Shown here: positions 24,974 through 37,291 of the stretch, one piece after another
Layout of the letters: each line of letters starts with the position of its first letter
How positions within the stretch are numbered: position 1 is the first letter of the stretch
Assembly (NCBI RefSeq): GCF_052324685.1
Contig: NW_027506898.1
Coordinates: forward strand, 338,501 to 402,500
Direction of reading: 5' to 3'
Source of the DNA: Brachyhypopomus gauderio
Taxonomy: Eukaryota; Chordata; Actinopteri; Gymnotiformes; Hypopomidae
DNA: 64,000 bases
The notes under the pieces: model-generated
What the model saw: only the letters and a program-made list of their open reading frames with translations
The model's database searches: none
What the model was told of the DNA's origin: nothing
Made by a program: the position numbers and the translations under genes

Positions 24974-26440
24974 TGTGACGGGCAGGGTGAGCAACTAAAA
25001 AGGAAACAATCACGCCAAGTCTCAGGGAAAGAGGATGGTTTAATAGAAAATGTGCAAACCAAAAACCCGTGCATGGTTCCAAATGAAGGAAATAATAACC
25101 AGCAGTCAACTGGTACAAAGACAAGACATATATAGACGAACAAACGACCCTCAGGTGAGACGGATCACGGGTCCCGCCCACCTGAGGGACGAACATCACG
25201 TGACCCAAAACAGGACCGCTGCCGCTGTAAACGGGGGCGACCGGCAGGGAGCCCCCCCACAACGTGACAGACCCCCCCACCAAAGCCGCACTCCCCTCCG
25301 GACGTGCGGCTTACAGCGGCAGCACAAAACACAACAAAGGGGCGGGAGGGCGGGTACAAGACAGGGACCCGTTCCCTGCTGTCCTAGAGCTAAAACACAA
25401 AACACATATAAGCTCCTCGTCACAGGACGCAGACAAGGCAGGGACCCGTTCCCTGCATTCCTGGAGCTGAAACATAAAAACACACAGGTTAGCTCGCCTC
25501 CTGGGCAGGACCCTGGACCGACTGGGCCGTCAACAAGATGAAAACCACGCCCCAGTTGGTCACAGGGCCCTCGCGCCCTAACCGGCCTTAGGCTGCTTAA
25601 GCCCCACCGCTGTGAGCGGACCGGGAGCACATGGCCCAACACACGTCACAGGTGTGGATGTGTGCAGGCCGCCACACTGGGGTGCGACCACGGCTTCCAC
25701 CGACCACCTCCCGAACCTACCTCTTCGCTCGGAGCTGACCCCTGCCCCTTTCGCTAGGGGTCACCCCAGACTCCTGGGGAGTGAACCCCTCCCGTGGCCC
25801 CTCATCTCAAGGTGGACTCCTCCACCCAACCCAAGAGCGCCAGAGACCAGGGCCCTGGCAATGCGCATCAGGGACACGCTGGTCACCCCGAGCTCGAAGG
25901 GGAGGGTCTCCACCTGGAGACCCCACTAGGTCCGGGAGTGCTGCAGTTCACCACCAGGAGCGACCTGCAACACATCACACACACACGCACACAGACAACA
26001 TACAACACATAACACGCACCTACACTGACCATTGACCCCCCTTTGCCCAGGGGGGAGGGGACCCCTTCTTGGCATGAGGAGACACCCTGTCCGTACACCC
26101 CAGGCATCCTCTGCCTACTTAAAGGGTACAAGGGCTCCTCCTTGCTCAGGGGTCCCTCCCAACCGGTCAGGTCTCCTGATGGAGTCGCGCCTTTTGAGCC
26201 ACATGCCGTGGCTCAGGAACCCCATAGCTCCCCCCCAAAAACATATTTAGGGGGGGCCCCTCCGGGGAATCACAAAACAAAAACACAAACACAACATATA
26301 ACATATACGCACCTAAGATGCCCTCCGTGGACCTCAAATGGGCCCCTCCCCACACACAGTGAAGAGGGGTACAAGAGAGGAATTACATAAAACAAATCAC
26401 GCTACACGCTAGGACAAAACGAACACGCAAAGACCCAAAT
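24974..26440 (-). mobile_element. Family A LTR retrotransposon copy 3, truncated
   Basis: The LTR at 24974-25269 (296 bp) is clearly related to those of copies 1 and 2 but more diverged. It is followed by interior sequence similar to 16806-17780 of copy 1, with the 'cacgctaggacaaaac' phrase at 26399. The element stops where the RTE LINE begins. The second LTR and the primer region are missing, so this is an older, broken copy. Confidence 0.8.
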
Positions 26441-26441
26441 C

Positions 26442-28410
26442 ATTCTTCTTCTTCTTCTTCTTTCGGCAATTCCCATTTAGGGGTCACCACAGCGCATCAA
26501 ACTCCTCCATCTGGCCCTGTCCTGAGTGTCCTCCACTGACACACCAGCCACTCTCATATCCTCTACCACTGCATCCATAAACCTCCTCTTAGGTCAACCT
26601 CTCCTCCTCTTGCCTGGATGTTCCATCCTCAAGACCCTCCTACCAATATACCTCTCCTCCCTCCTCTGTATATGTCCAAACCATCTCAATCTCGCTTCTC
26701 TAACTTTATCTCCAAATCATGCTACATGTGCTGATCCTCTAATAAACTAATTTCTGATCATATCCTTCCTCATCACTCCAAATGAGAATCTCAACATCTT
26801 CATCTCAGACAGCTCCATCTCCCTCTCTTTGCCAGTGCCACTGTCTCCAGTCCATACAACATAGCAGGTCTCACTACTGTCCTATAGATCTTTCCTTTCA
26901 TTCTAGCCGACACCCTTCTATTACAGATCACCCCAGACACTTTCTGCCATCCACACCACCCTGCCTGCACTCTCTTCTTTACCTCTCTTTCACGTTCTCC
27001 ATTACTCTGTACCCTCGACCCTAAGTAGGTAAACTCGTCAACCTTCACCAAATCAACTCCTTGTAACTGGACCTGTCCACCATCTGCCCTCACACACATG
27101 TACTCTGTTTTACTCCTGTTCACTTTCATTCCCCTGCTCTCCAAAGCATATCTCCATCTTTCCAAGCTCACCTCCACCTGCTCCCTACTCTCACTACAGA
27201 TCACAATGACATCAGCAAACATCATAGTCCAAGGGGAATCCTGCCTAACCTTGTCTGTCAGTCTGTCCATGACAATTGCGAACAGGAAGGGACTCAGGGT
27301 TGATTGCTGATGTAGTCCTACCCCCACTTTAAACCCGTCTGTCATTCCTACCGCACATCTCACTGCTGTCACACTGTTCTCATACATATCCTGCACTATC
27401 CTTACAAACTTCTCTGCTACTCCTGACGTCCTCATACAATGCCACAGCTCCTGTCTTGGTACTCTATCATAAGCTTTCTCTAAGTCAACAAACACACAAT
27501 GTAACTCCTTCTGTCTTTCCCTATACTACTCCATTAACACTCTCAAAGCAAACATAGCATCTGAAGGTGCACTTAGCTGGCATGAAACCATATTGCTGCT
27601 CACAGATCTCTACCTCTCCTCTAAGCCTAGCTTCCACTACTCTTTCTCAGATTTTCAGGCTGTGACTGATCAACTTTATTCCCCTGTAATTATTACAGCT
27701 CGGAACGTTGCCCTTATTCTTGAAAATCGGCACCATTATGCTTCGTCTCCACTCCTCAGGCATCTTCTGACCTTCCAAGATTCTGTTAAATAACACACTC
27801 AAGAACTCCACTGCTGTCTCTCCCAAACATTTCCATGCCTCCACTGGAATATCATCCGGTCCGACTGCCTTACCACACTTCATTCTCTGAATTGCAGCCC
27901 TTACTTCCTCCTTGCTCACCTGAGGCACTTCCTGATTCACAACCTCTACCTCTTCTAACCTTCTTTTCCTTTCATTCTTCTAACCTTCTTTTCTCTTGAT
28001 TCATCAGTTCCTCAAAATACTCCTTCCACCTTCCCAAGACACTCTCCTGACCAGACAACACATTTCCATCTTTATCCTTTATCATCCAAACCTGCTGCAC
28101 ATCCTGCCCATCCCGGTTTCTCTGTCTGGCCAATCTGTACAGATCCTTTTCCCCTTCCTTAGTGTCCAACTTCTCATACAGCTTGCTATATGCCTTCACT
28201 TTAGCTTCTGCCACTGCTCTCTTTGCCTTACGACACATCTCCTTGTACCTCTGTCTACTTGCTTCATCTCGCTGAAAATCCCAATTCTTTTTAGCCAACA
28301 GCTTTCCTCTCAAACTTTCCTGAAGTTCCTCATTCCACCACCATGACTCCTTGTCTATATTTCTGTCCTGAGGTCACACCAAGTACCTTCCTAGCCACAT
28401 CCCTCACTGC
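26442..28410 (-). mobile_element. RTE-type LINE, 5'-truncated and frame-broken
   Basis: Minus-strand reading frames encode an RTE-type reverse transcriptase in pieces: upstream region 28313-27972, finger part 27940-27647 (GKAVGPDDIPVEAWK, YRGIKL), and palm 27495-26800 (DLEKAYDRVPRQELW). At the catalytic box the sequence reads MMFADVIVIC, with V where the second catalytic aspartate is expected. At least two frame changes separate the pieces, so this copy is dead. The 3' end has the RTE signature TGGTGACCCC followed by an (AAG)n tail at 26442-26462. Confidence 0.88.
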
Positions 28411-28850
28411 ACACTGTAAAAAAAATGTAAAAAAAATGGTAAACAACTGGCAGCAGCGGCTGCCAAACAAAAACTTTAATTTTAAAGTTAAAAACCCTGA
28501 TTTAAATTAAGTGGAAAAACAATAAATTTACAGAAAAAATCATTAAACATTCTGCAGAGAAATACCGTTATTTTACAGATTTTTTCTGGATTATTATGAT
28601 TTAGCACTTTTAATAAAGTAACAGCACTAATATTTTTGCAGAGAAATATCGTTATTTTACAACTTTTCCCTGAATTATTATAATTAAGCACTTTCAATAA
28701 AGTGACAGTACTAAAAGTTTTGCAGAGAAATACCTTTATTTTACAACTTTTCCCTGAATTGTTACAATTAAGCACTTTCAATAAAGTGACAGCACAAAAA
28801 GTTCTGCAGAGAAGTACCGTAATTTTACAGATTTTTCCTGTCCATATTCA
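28411..28850 (+). repeat. AT-rich minisatellite, ~81-84-bp unit
   Basis: The word TGCAGAGAAATAC/T recurs at about 28554, 28638, 28719 and 28803, each followed by the same TTTTACA...TTAAGCACTTT...AAAGT framework. This makes over three tandem units. The left border has an ACTGTAAAAAAAATG phrase also seen at 36535. Confidence 0.75.
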
Positions 28851-28888
28851 TCATAACTTCCAGAACAGACTCAAATGTGGAATGCAAA

Positions 28889-29284
28889 TGTAACGTATTG
28901 AACAGGCAGAGAGGGATCCAAATGCGGAAGAACACCGCTTTTATTGAAATGAAACGCTGGTACAAACTCAGGCAGGTGTATCACGAGCACTATGACTAGT
29001 AACAACTGCGTTGTCTTGGCGTGGTCAGGACGGTCCAGGGTCATACCGGGGGAGCCGAAGTCAGGAGGTACAGAGGGACTAGGCAGGAGACAAGGTCGGG
29101 GACGTAAGCGAGGGTCGGAACACAGGAAAGCAGACAGGTAATAGAAAGGCTTGGTACGCGGCATGAGTCGGCAATACTTCGCGACTAGGAAGTGGAATGT
29201 GGGCGTTAAAGTAGAGATACAGGGGGTGTGGTGATGAGCGTCAGGTGAGGCTGGTTAGGTGGAGATCAGGTGGCATTCCTTACA
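28889..29284 (-). mobile_element. Solo LTR (396 bp)
   Basis: The stretch begins TGTAACG, ends CCTTACA, and is flanked by identical GCAAA target duplications (28884-28888 and 29285-29289). An internal TTTATT gives an AATAAA-type poly(A) word on the minus strand. No interior or second LTR is present, so recombination between LTRs has left a solo LTR. Confidence 0.85.
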
Positions 29285-30137
29285 GCAAACTGCAAAGTTA
29301 TTTTATACAAATTAAAAAGTATATTATACCAATGTTGAGCACCTCAATGTGCTCTATCATCACTTTTAATCATTTAAATCCCCAGGACTGTACTCAGTGT
29401 CTTTCTCTATCACCAATATCAGTAGCCTGAACACAACTACAAACACATAACACTTATGTGACATGAAAGATACACTCCTTCTCATTTACATGTAGGGCAT
29501 TTAGCAGACACTCTTATCCAGAGCACCTTACTAAGTGCTTTGCCATCTGTTCACAGAATTAATTCTAAATAGTACATAGATAGGTCAGAATTCAAGATAC
29601 CCTCGAACCAGAATACTACTAAACTACAGAAATCAAGGCAAATACCTAGAAGTACACAAAAACATAGGCTGAATATTGCTAAACTACAGAAATTAAAATG
29701 GATAACTACAAGAAATGCAAATTCACATAGGTACTATATCATACAACGGAAACAACTATGACAAGTGCTAGAGATTTAGTCTGTTCTACAGATGAGTCTT
29801 CAGTCTACATTTGAAGACTGCTAAGGACTCTGCAGTCTGGACAGTCAATGGAAGCTCATTCCACTATTTCGGAGCCAGGACAGGTCTTGAAGTTTGTTTT
29901 CCGTGAGACTTTAAGCATGGCGTTTTAAGCCAAGCCATACTTGAGGTTCAAAGGTTTGGATGGGGCTTTGACCATGGCCATCATGTAGGGAGGGGTTGGT
30001 CCATTTTTGGCTTTGCAAGCAAGCATCGAGGTTTTAGATCTGATGTATGCAGCTACTGGAAGGCAGTAAAGAGAATGCAGCACTGGAGTGACATGTGAAC
30101 TTGGGGAGATTGAAGACCAGTCGTGCTGCTGCATTCT

Positions 30138-33100
30138 CAGAATCAGAATCAGAATCTGATTTATTGGCCAAGTGTGTTCGCACACACAAGGAATTTGTTT
30201 CCGGCTGTTCGTGTCTCCCGTGTGCTAACAGTTCACAGATATTTTACATATAATTTACAATACACAATAAACAAGAGTATACATGGTATACGTAGTCTAA
30301 GGACATAACATAACAGTGTGCTTTAAAGTGGTCACATAACAATGTAAAAACAGTATATATAATAACTAATGTAACAAGCAGTGCAAACATGAATGATCAT
30401 GAATGATCATGGATAAGGTGCAATAGTGCAGTGGTTTTAGAATAAGAGTGCTAATGGTAGTTTATGGTGTATATCAGGGGTGGCCAACCCGTCATAGACC
30501 AAGAGCCACTTATCTTACTGTGTTACGGCAAAGAGCCACATCATACATGGGCGAGTGTAGATTGTTAATCGGTGGGGAGTGTAAATCATTAGCTGTGAAG
30601 ACAGTCAAATGCGTGTTTTCCACTACTCCGGTTTTAAAAGTATTAGCGGCTCGCTAGGCTTGTAAACAAACCGCGCACCACGAACATGTAGCGGTGTGTC
30701 ACCCCGTTTGTGCAGGTGAGCCCGCGGACCGGCTGGGGAGCCGCATGAAACCAGGCAAAGAGCCGCATGCGGCTCGCGAGCCGCGGGTTGGCCACCCCTG
30801 GTGTATATGGTCTTGGTGATGGGTGTCTGGTGATCAGTTGTTGATGAAGGTGATGGCCTGTGGGTAGAAGCTGTTCTTGTGTCTGACAGTCTTAGTGGAC
30901 AGCGTTCTGTAGCGTCTGCCAGATCGGAGGAGCTGAAACATGTGGTGACCTGGATGTGAGGAGTCTGTGATGATTTTCTCTGCCCGTTTCCTGGTTCTTG
31001 AGCAGTACAAGTCCTGGATGGAGGGCAGAGAAGCACCAATGACCTTCTCAGCAGTCCGCACTGTTCTCTGCAGTCTGTTCCTATCCTGCTTTGTGGCTGC
31101 TCCAAAACACACTTTGATGGACGTGCACAGGATGGACTCAATGACTGCAGTGTAGAACTGGATCAGCAGCTCCTGAGGCAGATCTAACTTCCTCAGCTGG
31201 CGTAGGAAGTACATCCTCTGCTGGGCCTTTTTAAGGATGGAGGTGATGTTGGGCTCCCACTTCAGGTCATGTGAGATGGTGGTGCCCAGGAACCTGAAGG
31301 TCTCTACAGTAGACACGGGGATGTTGAAGATTGTGAGGGGCAGCAGTGCTGGGGGGTGTCTCCTGAAGTCCACTCTCATCTCTACAGTCTTGAGCGTGTT
31401 CAGCTCCAGGTTGTTCTGACTGCACCAGTACATCAGTCGTTCGACTTCCTGTCTGTATGCAGACTCGTCGTTGTCCTGAATGAGTCCGATGACTAGTGTC
31501 GTCAGCAAACTTCAGAAGTTTAACAGACGGGTCGTTAGATGTGCAGTCATTGGTGTAGAGAGAGAAGAGAAGTGGGGAGAGCACACATCCCTGAGGAGCA
31601 CCAGTGCTGGTAGTCTGTGTGGAGGACATGACTTTTCCCAGCTGCACCTGCTGTTTCCTGTCTGTCAGGAAGCTGGTGATCCACTGACACATGGCAGGAG
31701 AGACATTGAGCTGGGAGAGCTTGGTGGACAGAATGCCTGGGATGATGGTGTTGAACGCCGAGCTGAAATCAAGAAACAGAATTCTTGCGTATGCCCCTGA
31801 GCAGTCCAGGTGTTGCAGGATGAAATGCAGACCCATGTTAATTGCATCATCCACTGACCTGTTTGCCCGGTAGGCAAACTGCAGGGGGTCCAGCAGGTGT
31901 CCTGTGACATCTTTCAGGTGGGCCAACACCAGTCGTTCAAAGGACTTCATGACCACAGACGTAAGAGCAACGGGCCTGTAGTCATTCAGTCCTGTGATGG
32001 AGGGTTTCTTGGGGACTGGGATGATGGTGGAGCGTTTGAAGCAGGAGGGAACTTCACACAGCTCCAACGATCTATTGAATATCATTGTGAAGATTGGAGC
32101 CAATTGTTCAGCACAGATCTTAAGGCAGGAAGGTGAGACACCATCTGGGCCAGGTGCCTTCCTGGTCTTTTGTTTCTGAAACAGTCGGCTCACGTCAGCC
32201 TCACATATTGTGAGTACAGCTTGAGTGGTGGTGGGGGGGAGAGATGGAGTAGGTATTGCAGGTGGTGGGGTGAATTTAGATGGTGCTGTAGGGGTGTGAA
32301 GAGGTGTGGATATGTCCTGCTCAAACCTGCCATAGAAACTGTTAAGGTCGTCAGCCAGGCCTTTGTTTGCGTCTGCAGGGGGGGATGGTCTTCTGTAGTT
32401 GGTAATGTGTTGAAGGCCTCTCCACACTGATCCTGGGTCGTTGGCTGAAAGCTGTTTTCTCAGCTTTCCAGAATAGCATTTTTTGGCCACTCTGATCTCC
32501 CTGGTCAGTATGTTTCTTGCCTTCTTGTACAGAGCTCTGTCCCCACTTCTGTAAGCCTCTGCCTCTGCATGGGGCACGGAGCGATAGGCATTTTTCAGAA
32601 CAGTGTAGCAGTGATCCAGTGTGTTATTATCCCTGGTGGGGTAATTAACATGTTGTTTGTATTTTGGGAGTTCGTGGTTAAGTTTTGCTCTGTTAAAGTC
32701 TCCAAGTATGATGAACAATGAATCTGGGTGATTTAATTCCAATCCATTTATTTGCCCTGCCAGGTTTTGCAGTGCGTCGCTCACGCTTGCTTGGGGAGGA
32801 ATGTAAACGCCGACGAGAATGAATGAAGAAAACTCCCGCGGTGAATAAAAAGGTTTGCAGTTAATAAACAGAGTCTCTAAGTTGGAGCTGCAGTGTATGT
32901 TCAGCACAGAGACATCTGAACACCATCTGTCGTTGATATAGAAACATATTCCGCCCCCTCTCGTTTTCCCTGTCAGCTCCGTTATGCGGTCTGCGCGGTG
33001 AAGATGAAAGCCGGGCAGATGTAGCGCGCTATCCGGGACGGACTCGATGAGCCAGGTCTCAGTGAAGCAGAGAGCAGCCGAGTGGGTGAAACATTTGTAG

Positions 33101-33491
33101 GTCTTGTTGAGGAGAAGCAGTTCGTCCATTTTGTTGGCCAGAGAGCGGAGATTCGCTAGATGAATGGCAGGGAGAGCAGTTCTGAATCCCCGCTGACGGA
33201 GCTTCACGTCCGCGCCGGCTCGCGTCCCCCGCCTGCGTCTCCGACGCGCTCTCCACAGCGCTGCCGCTCCTCTGACTATTAACTCCAGAAAACTTTCCGA
33301 GTTATCGAGAACTGGTGAAAAATTTCCAGAAGTGGATTGTCCAATGCTCAGCAGTTGATCTCTGGTGTAGACAAGTGGGTTTGGGCTGCATAAAACACAC
33401 AAAACAGACAAAAACACACACAAAACAGACAAAAACACACACAAAACTAGAGTGCTGTGCCGAGGCAGCCACCCGCGGCACCATCTTGAGA
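30138..33491 (-). mobile_element. CR1/L2-like (jockey-group) LINE, nearly full length, defective
   Basis: A 725-codon minus-strand frame (33444-31267) encodes an endonuclease N-half (LILGDFNRAKL region) and a reverse transcriptase (YRPVALTSVVMKSFE, LDFSSAFNTI, GAPQGCVLSPLLFSLYTND, KFADDT). The frame breaks right after FADDT near 31495, and the rest of the protein (YRQEVERLMYWCSQNNLEL onward) continues in another frame to 30834. The distal endonuclease part with its SDH motif is absent: LDHCYTVLKNAYRSVP jumps to the post-endonuclease region. The 5' end carries CAAGATGGTGCCG; the 3' end is an (ATTCTG)n tail. A CATTCT duplication (30132-30137 and 33492-33497) flanks the element. Confidence 0.88.
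30475..30800. mobile_element. hAT-type MITE inside the LINE
   Basis: The 326-bp element has inverted ends CAGGGGTGGCCAACCCG and CGGGTTGGCCACCCCTG. It is flanked by perfect 8-bp duplications GTGTATAT (30467-30474 and 30801-30808) and has no ORF. It is nested in the LINE 3' region and so is younger than the LINE. Confidence 0.93.
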
Positions 33492-33725
33492 CATTCTGGA
33501 TCAGTTTGTAGCAGTCTGATGACCCATAGAGAAAGATCCGTAAGTAAGCAGTTGCAGTAGTCCAGCTTTGAGATGATGAGATACTGTAAAAGCACCTGGG
33601 TAGCTTCCTGTGAAAGAAAGGGTTGTATTCTCCGTATGTTGCAGAGAAGAAATCTGCAGGATCTGGTCATTGGCCTCTCAGAAGTGAAAAGCAGAAGTCT
33701 GCCTGTTAAAAAGTTGCAGACAAAA

Positions 33726-35079
33726 TCCAAAGTTAGCTGCTGTTAATTTTGTGCCAATAACATTACAAATATTATAGTTCTTATGAGCTGAAATATTTAC
33801 CATGATTTGGTATAAATGATAAGTCTTTGAATCATCATTTACTTGGTTAGATTCTGAATCTTTGCAGGTAGAAAATTTATTGATATTGAAATTACTACTC
33901 AAAGTTCATCCTTGGAAAACAATTGATGTCTAGGGGTACAAGTGTGCAGGTTAACAAAGCTCTTTTTTAAAGAGACAAAAATGTGATACGTTCACCTTAT
34001 CGGAGTCCCTTTGAAAACCTACAGAGCTTTGTTAAGCTTATACATCTGGACTTCAGTTTTCATCCAAGAATGAAAACTGCAAAGCCATTTCAAAAAGGGA
34101 TCAGACTTCTCTGTTATGTTGAATCATGACAATGATATCTGTGAATTAGCACTTAATCTTGGAAAACACATAAACAGTGAAGAGGGATTCAGGAGGTGGC
34201 AGATCCTGAAGATCCAGTGTAGTGGTGCAGCAGGGAGAGTCACTCACCTCAACATAATGGCCAGATTGATTTGTACTGTGAGCTAGTGCTCCTGATCTGG
34301 GCTGTGATGCTCCTGCTCTGGGCTGTGTTGCACTCCTGCTCTGGGCTGTGTTGCACTCCTGCTCTGGGCTGTGTTGCACTCCTGCTCTGGGCTGTGTTGC
34401 ACTCCTGCTCTGGGCTGTGTTGCGCTCCTGCTCCTACACAAACCATACCTGGTCTCCTTCACCCTTTCTTTCTTCAATGCAGATCTGCATTAGCTTAACT
34501 GAGAAGTGGTCCAGCTGCAACATGAATTTTATTTGCATAGGATTTTCTCCGTTAATCTGGAAAGGTTTTGACAAAAAAATGCTGCAGTTTTAAGTCTATT
34601 CATATTCATTACTTATTGTAACGGTGTCGAGTCAGAAGGACCAGAATGAGTCATGACACCAATGTTAGCGAACTGTTATTTTATAAGCAACACGCTAAGA
34701 GCATAAACAAGTGCCAAATACACTGATTCTAAGGGGAAAAGGGAGGGGGAACACTAACACACACTAACACACAACACACATCCAGGGAAACAGGGAACTC
34801 ACCGTGGGGCCTGCTGGGAGGCCTGTAGACTCCACCTCTCTACAGACATCAGTGGCATATGGAGAAAGCTGAACTGTTAAGCACATTGATTTGTACATCA
34901 TTTAATGTGACTATTAATCATTAGCGATAGAATAGTCGGCGACGTTCCTAGCAAATTAGACTTAACGTTACCTCAGAAAAATGCTCAACTATTTCAAGGT
35001 TCACCTCACATTAAAACCAATTCAAAATAAGACCGAGACCGAATTTGAGTAACTAGCTATGTCGCTAGATTTAGTTATG
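33726..35079. other. Repeat-poor stretch with one short tandem array
   Basis: Apart from the 24-bp array at 34300-34432, I see no gene or recognisable element. The phrase at 34620-34860 has some LTR-end character but no matching ends were found. Confidence 0.35.
34300..34432 (+). repeat. 24-bp tandem repeat, ~5.5 units
   Basis: The unit GCTGTGTTGCACTCCTGCTCTGGG repeats almost perfectly. Because 24 is a multiple of three it keeps reading frames open on both strands, but nothing suggests a real protein. Confidence 0.85.
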
Positions 35080-35308
35080 TTCAATGAATCTTATAACAAA
35101 GACTTGATTACCGCATGTGGCGAACGTGAACGTAAGTTGTTGGGGGGGGGGGGGGGGGGGGGGGGGGGCAAACGTAACACTCGTGACAGAGTGTTTATTC
35201 AATAGCCCTGAAATAAATGCTACGATTTTGTTTTGGTCCGTATCCAGTTAATCAGGAATGAGATTGGGTCCGGACAGTGGACCGCGGTCCGCCAGTTGAG
35301 TACCCCTG
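35080..35308. mobile_element. hAT-like element end with a run of 27 G
   Basis: The right end GAGTACCCCTG resembles the ends of other hAT-type MITEs here. Reversed, the GTGGCGAACGTGAACGTAAG phrase before the G run resembles 18669-18680 beside the poly-C run. The opposite end was not found. The G run is at 35142-35168. Confidence 0.45.
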
Positions 35309-35845
35309 GCATAGAGCATTATTTAACCCATTATGTATTTAACAGGGACCGAATTAAAGTATTTTAAAGCATTGGAAAATATTAGATATTAATATTTTAT
35401 TGTTTACATCTTTATCAAATGAAACATTCAAGTGAAATTTGTTTTTAGACTGGGCTAACTAGCTAGTTAACTAGCTAACGTTGGCTTACATAAAGTAAGG
35501 ACGTTTTCTTACCTGATGTCACCAATAATGCTTCACTTAAATTTTCTTCCTCTGTCACCGTTTCCATCTTATTTTGTAGAATAATCCAACGATAATCCGC
35601 TCAAAATAATAATTTGGCAGGCAGATGTAAAATAATCCAGGTAGCTAGCTAGCCACCACAGCTCGTAGGCTGACCACCATAATGTCCACCGTCAGCACAC
35701 TCGCTGAAATTTTCAAACATGACCTGAGAGACGCGAACAGTTGTCATTGGCCAGTTTCCTGAATGACAGTCAGATTAACCAATTATGGTTAAAAGCAACA
35801 CGTTGAGCTCAAATCACGTTTATGCCCCTAGCCTAGAGATAACAT

Positions 35846-36076
35846 TTATATTTAACCCATCTGTGCAGTTAACACACACACACTAGTGATTACTAGGGGG
35901 CTGTGGTGTACACGTGCCCAGAGCGGTGGGCAGACCTAGCCTGGCGCCCGGGGAGCAGTTGGGGTTAGGTGCCTTGCTCAAGGGCACCTCAGTCATGGTC
36001 TCAGGTCTGGGAATCGAACCCACGACCCTCCAGTCACAAGACCAGTTTCCTACCACCAGACCATGACTGCCCCTCA
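35846..36076 (-). mobile_element. tRNA-derived SINE, 3'-truncated
   Basis: Read on the minus strand it starts GGGGCAGTCATGG, with a pol III A-box-like GGTCTGGTGGTAGG and a B-box GGTTCGATTCC. It continues into the body shared with 62345-62661 (ACTAGGGGGCTGTGG on the plus strand). The body ends at the AACCCATCTGTGCAG phrase and lacks the far tail. Confidence 0.82.
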
Positions 36077-36359
36077 CTTAGCCACACGTGTTCTGAAGTA
36101 TCTCTAGAACAGTGAGGTCCGGCGGATGAAACACGAGCGGAGTCAGAGATACGTGGAAAGGTTGAGTGCCAGGGAACCATGTGTGACTTTCATTAAATGG
36201 AGCACAAACATCTGAAGACTCAAGACTTTAGAGAATCATCTACACACATGCACATCCACACAGGGATGTTCACATTTTCATAAATTTTTTTGTTGCACAT
36301 GATTTGTTAAGTGATTGCAAGGTGTTACCAGGGGAGAGTGTAGCTAAACAGCATAGGAT

Positions 36360-36530
36360 GGTGATATGTATGATGGTTTTGGAGGTGAAGAAAAGGAAGA
36401 GAGTGAGAGCGGAACCTAAGATCAGGTGGTGGATGTTAAAGGATGAGGACTGGTGTAAAATTCAGGGATGAGGTGAGGCAGGTACTGGGTAATGGTGGTG
36501 GTGTTCTGGATACCTGGGATGAGACTTCAA
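36360..36530 (+). mobile_element. RTE LINE fragment
   Basis: The phrases 'agatcaggtggtggatgtta' and 'gatgaggtgaggcaggtact', with GATACCTGGGATGAGACT, match the conserved RTE segment between endonuclease and reverse transcriptase. It is short and dead. Confidence 0.55.
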
Positions 36531-37286
36531 ATGCACTGTAAAAAAAAAATCCTAATTTTATGGAAAATAACTGTAAATATTTACATACTTTTCTCGTTTT
36601 TTTACGGAAATAATACAGTATTATTTATACGGTATTTTTCTGCTTTCTTAAATTATATACAGATTCATGTATAATTACAGCAATTATCTGCAATTAAACA
36701 TTCGGTTGATTATATAAAGGTTTATGTCTGTAAGAACTAAAAAGTTTTTTTCTCTGTCATTTTAATCAAAATCTTATGTCTTTTGGCACTGCTGTTTTAA
36801 ACATGATTTTCAATGTCAGAAATGAATGGGGTTTTCATAGTATTAGCTTACATGTAGCAATACTCGTATTTTGATTGTTAGGCATCCTCGTAATTCAGAG
36901 GATCCATTGATGTTCAGGAGAAAAATGTACAAATATACAAAATATATAGGTTCGGACATATTAATTTGCCACAGAACGTGATGCTAATTGATTTGACGAA
37001 AAAGACAATAATTTCTGCAATTGAAAATGCTCATTTTTATGATGCCTACAGAATGAAGAGTGAGTTCCTAATGTCAGTTCAGACATTAGATTTTTACATC
37101 TAAAGTATGTAGGAGATTTCTGTTGATTGTTCCATCTCTATTGATGTCTGTTCTCATTTTAGTTCTTGTGCAGTCAATGGCAATAGAAAATGGCAGTTTG
37201 TTTGGGTGCTTTTAAAAGAAACATTTCTAAACACTGGGTCTATACTTGAACATAACCAAGGAAATAACCTGTAACACACTGAGAGA
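36531..37286. other. AT-rich DNA with an ACTGTAAAAAA-type repeat
   Basis: The first ~150 bp, beginning CACTGTAAAAAAAAAATCC and followed by TTTTACGG/TACGGTATTTTTC words, resemble a family of AT-rich repeats also seen at 28411. The remainder shows nothing recognisable. Confidence 0.35.
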
Positions 37287-37291
37287 CAGAT

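Larger units (their letters stand above)
29484..33725. repeat. Older interspersed repeat split by a LINE
   Basis: Two parts, 29484-30137 and 33492-33725, read as one diverged fish repeat. The left part starts with SINE-tail-like words (gcatttagcagacactc) and includes 'agtcttcagtctacatttg' and 'ggagccaggacaggtcttga'. The right part continues with 'cattctggatcag'. The LINE at 30138-33491 lies exactly between. Class unknown. Confidence 0.65.

Noticed and set aside
34283..34477. Short ORFs through the 24-bp array
   Set aside because: The period is a multiple of three, so frames stay open by arithmetic; there is no start context or homologous protein.
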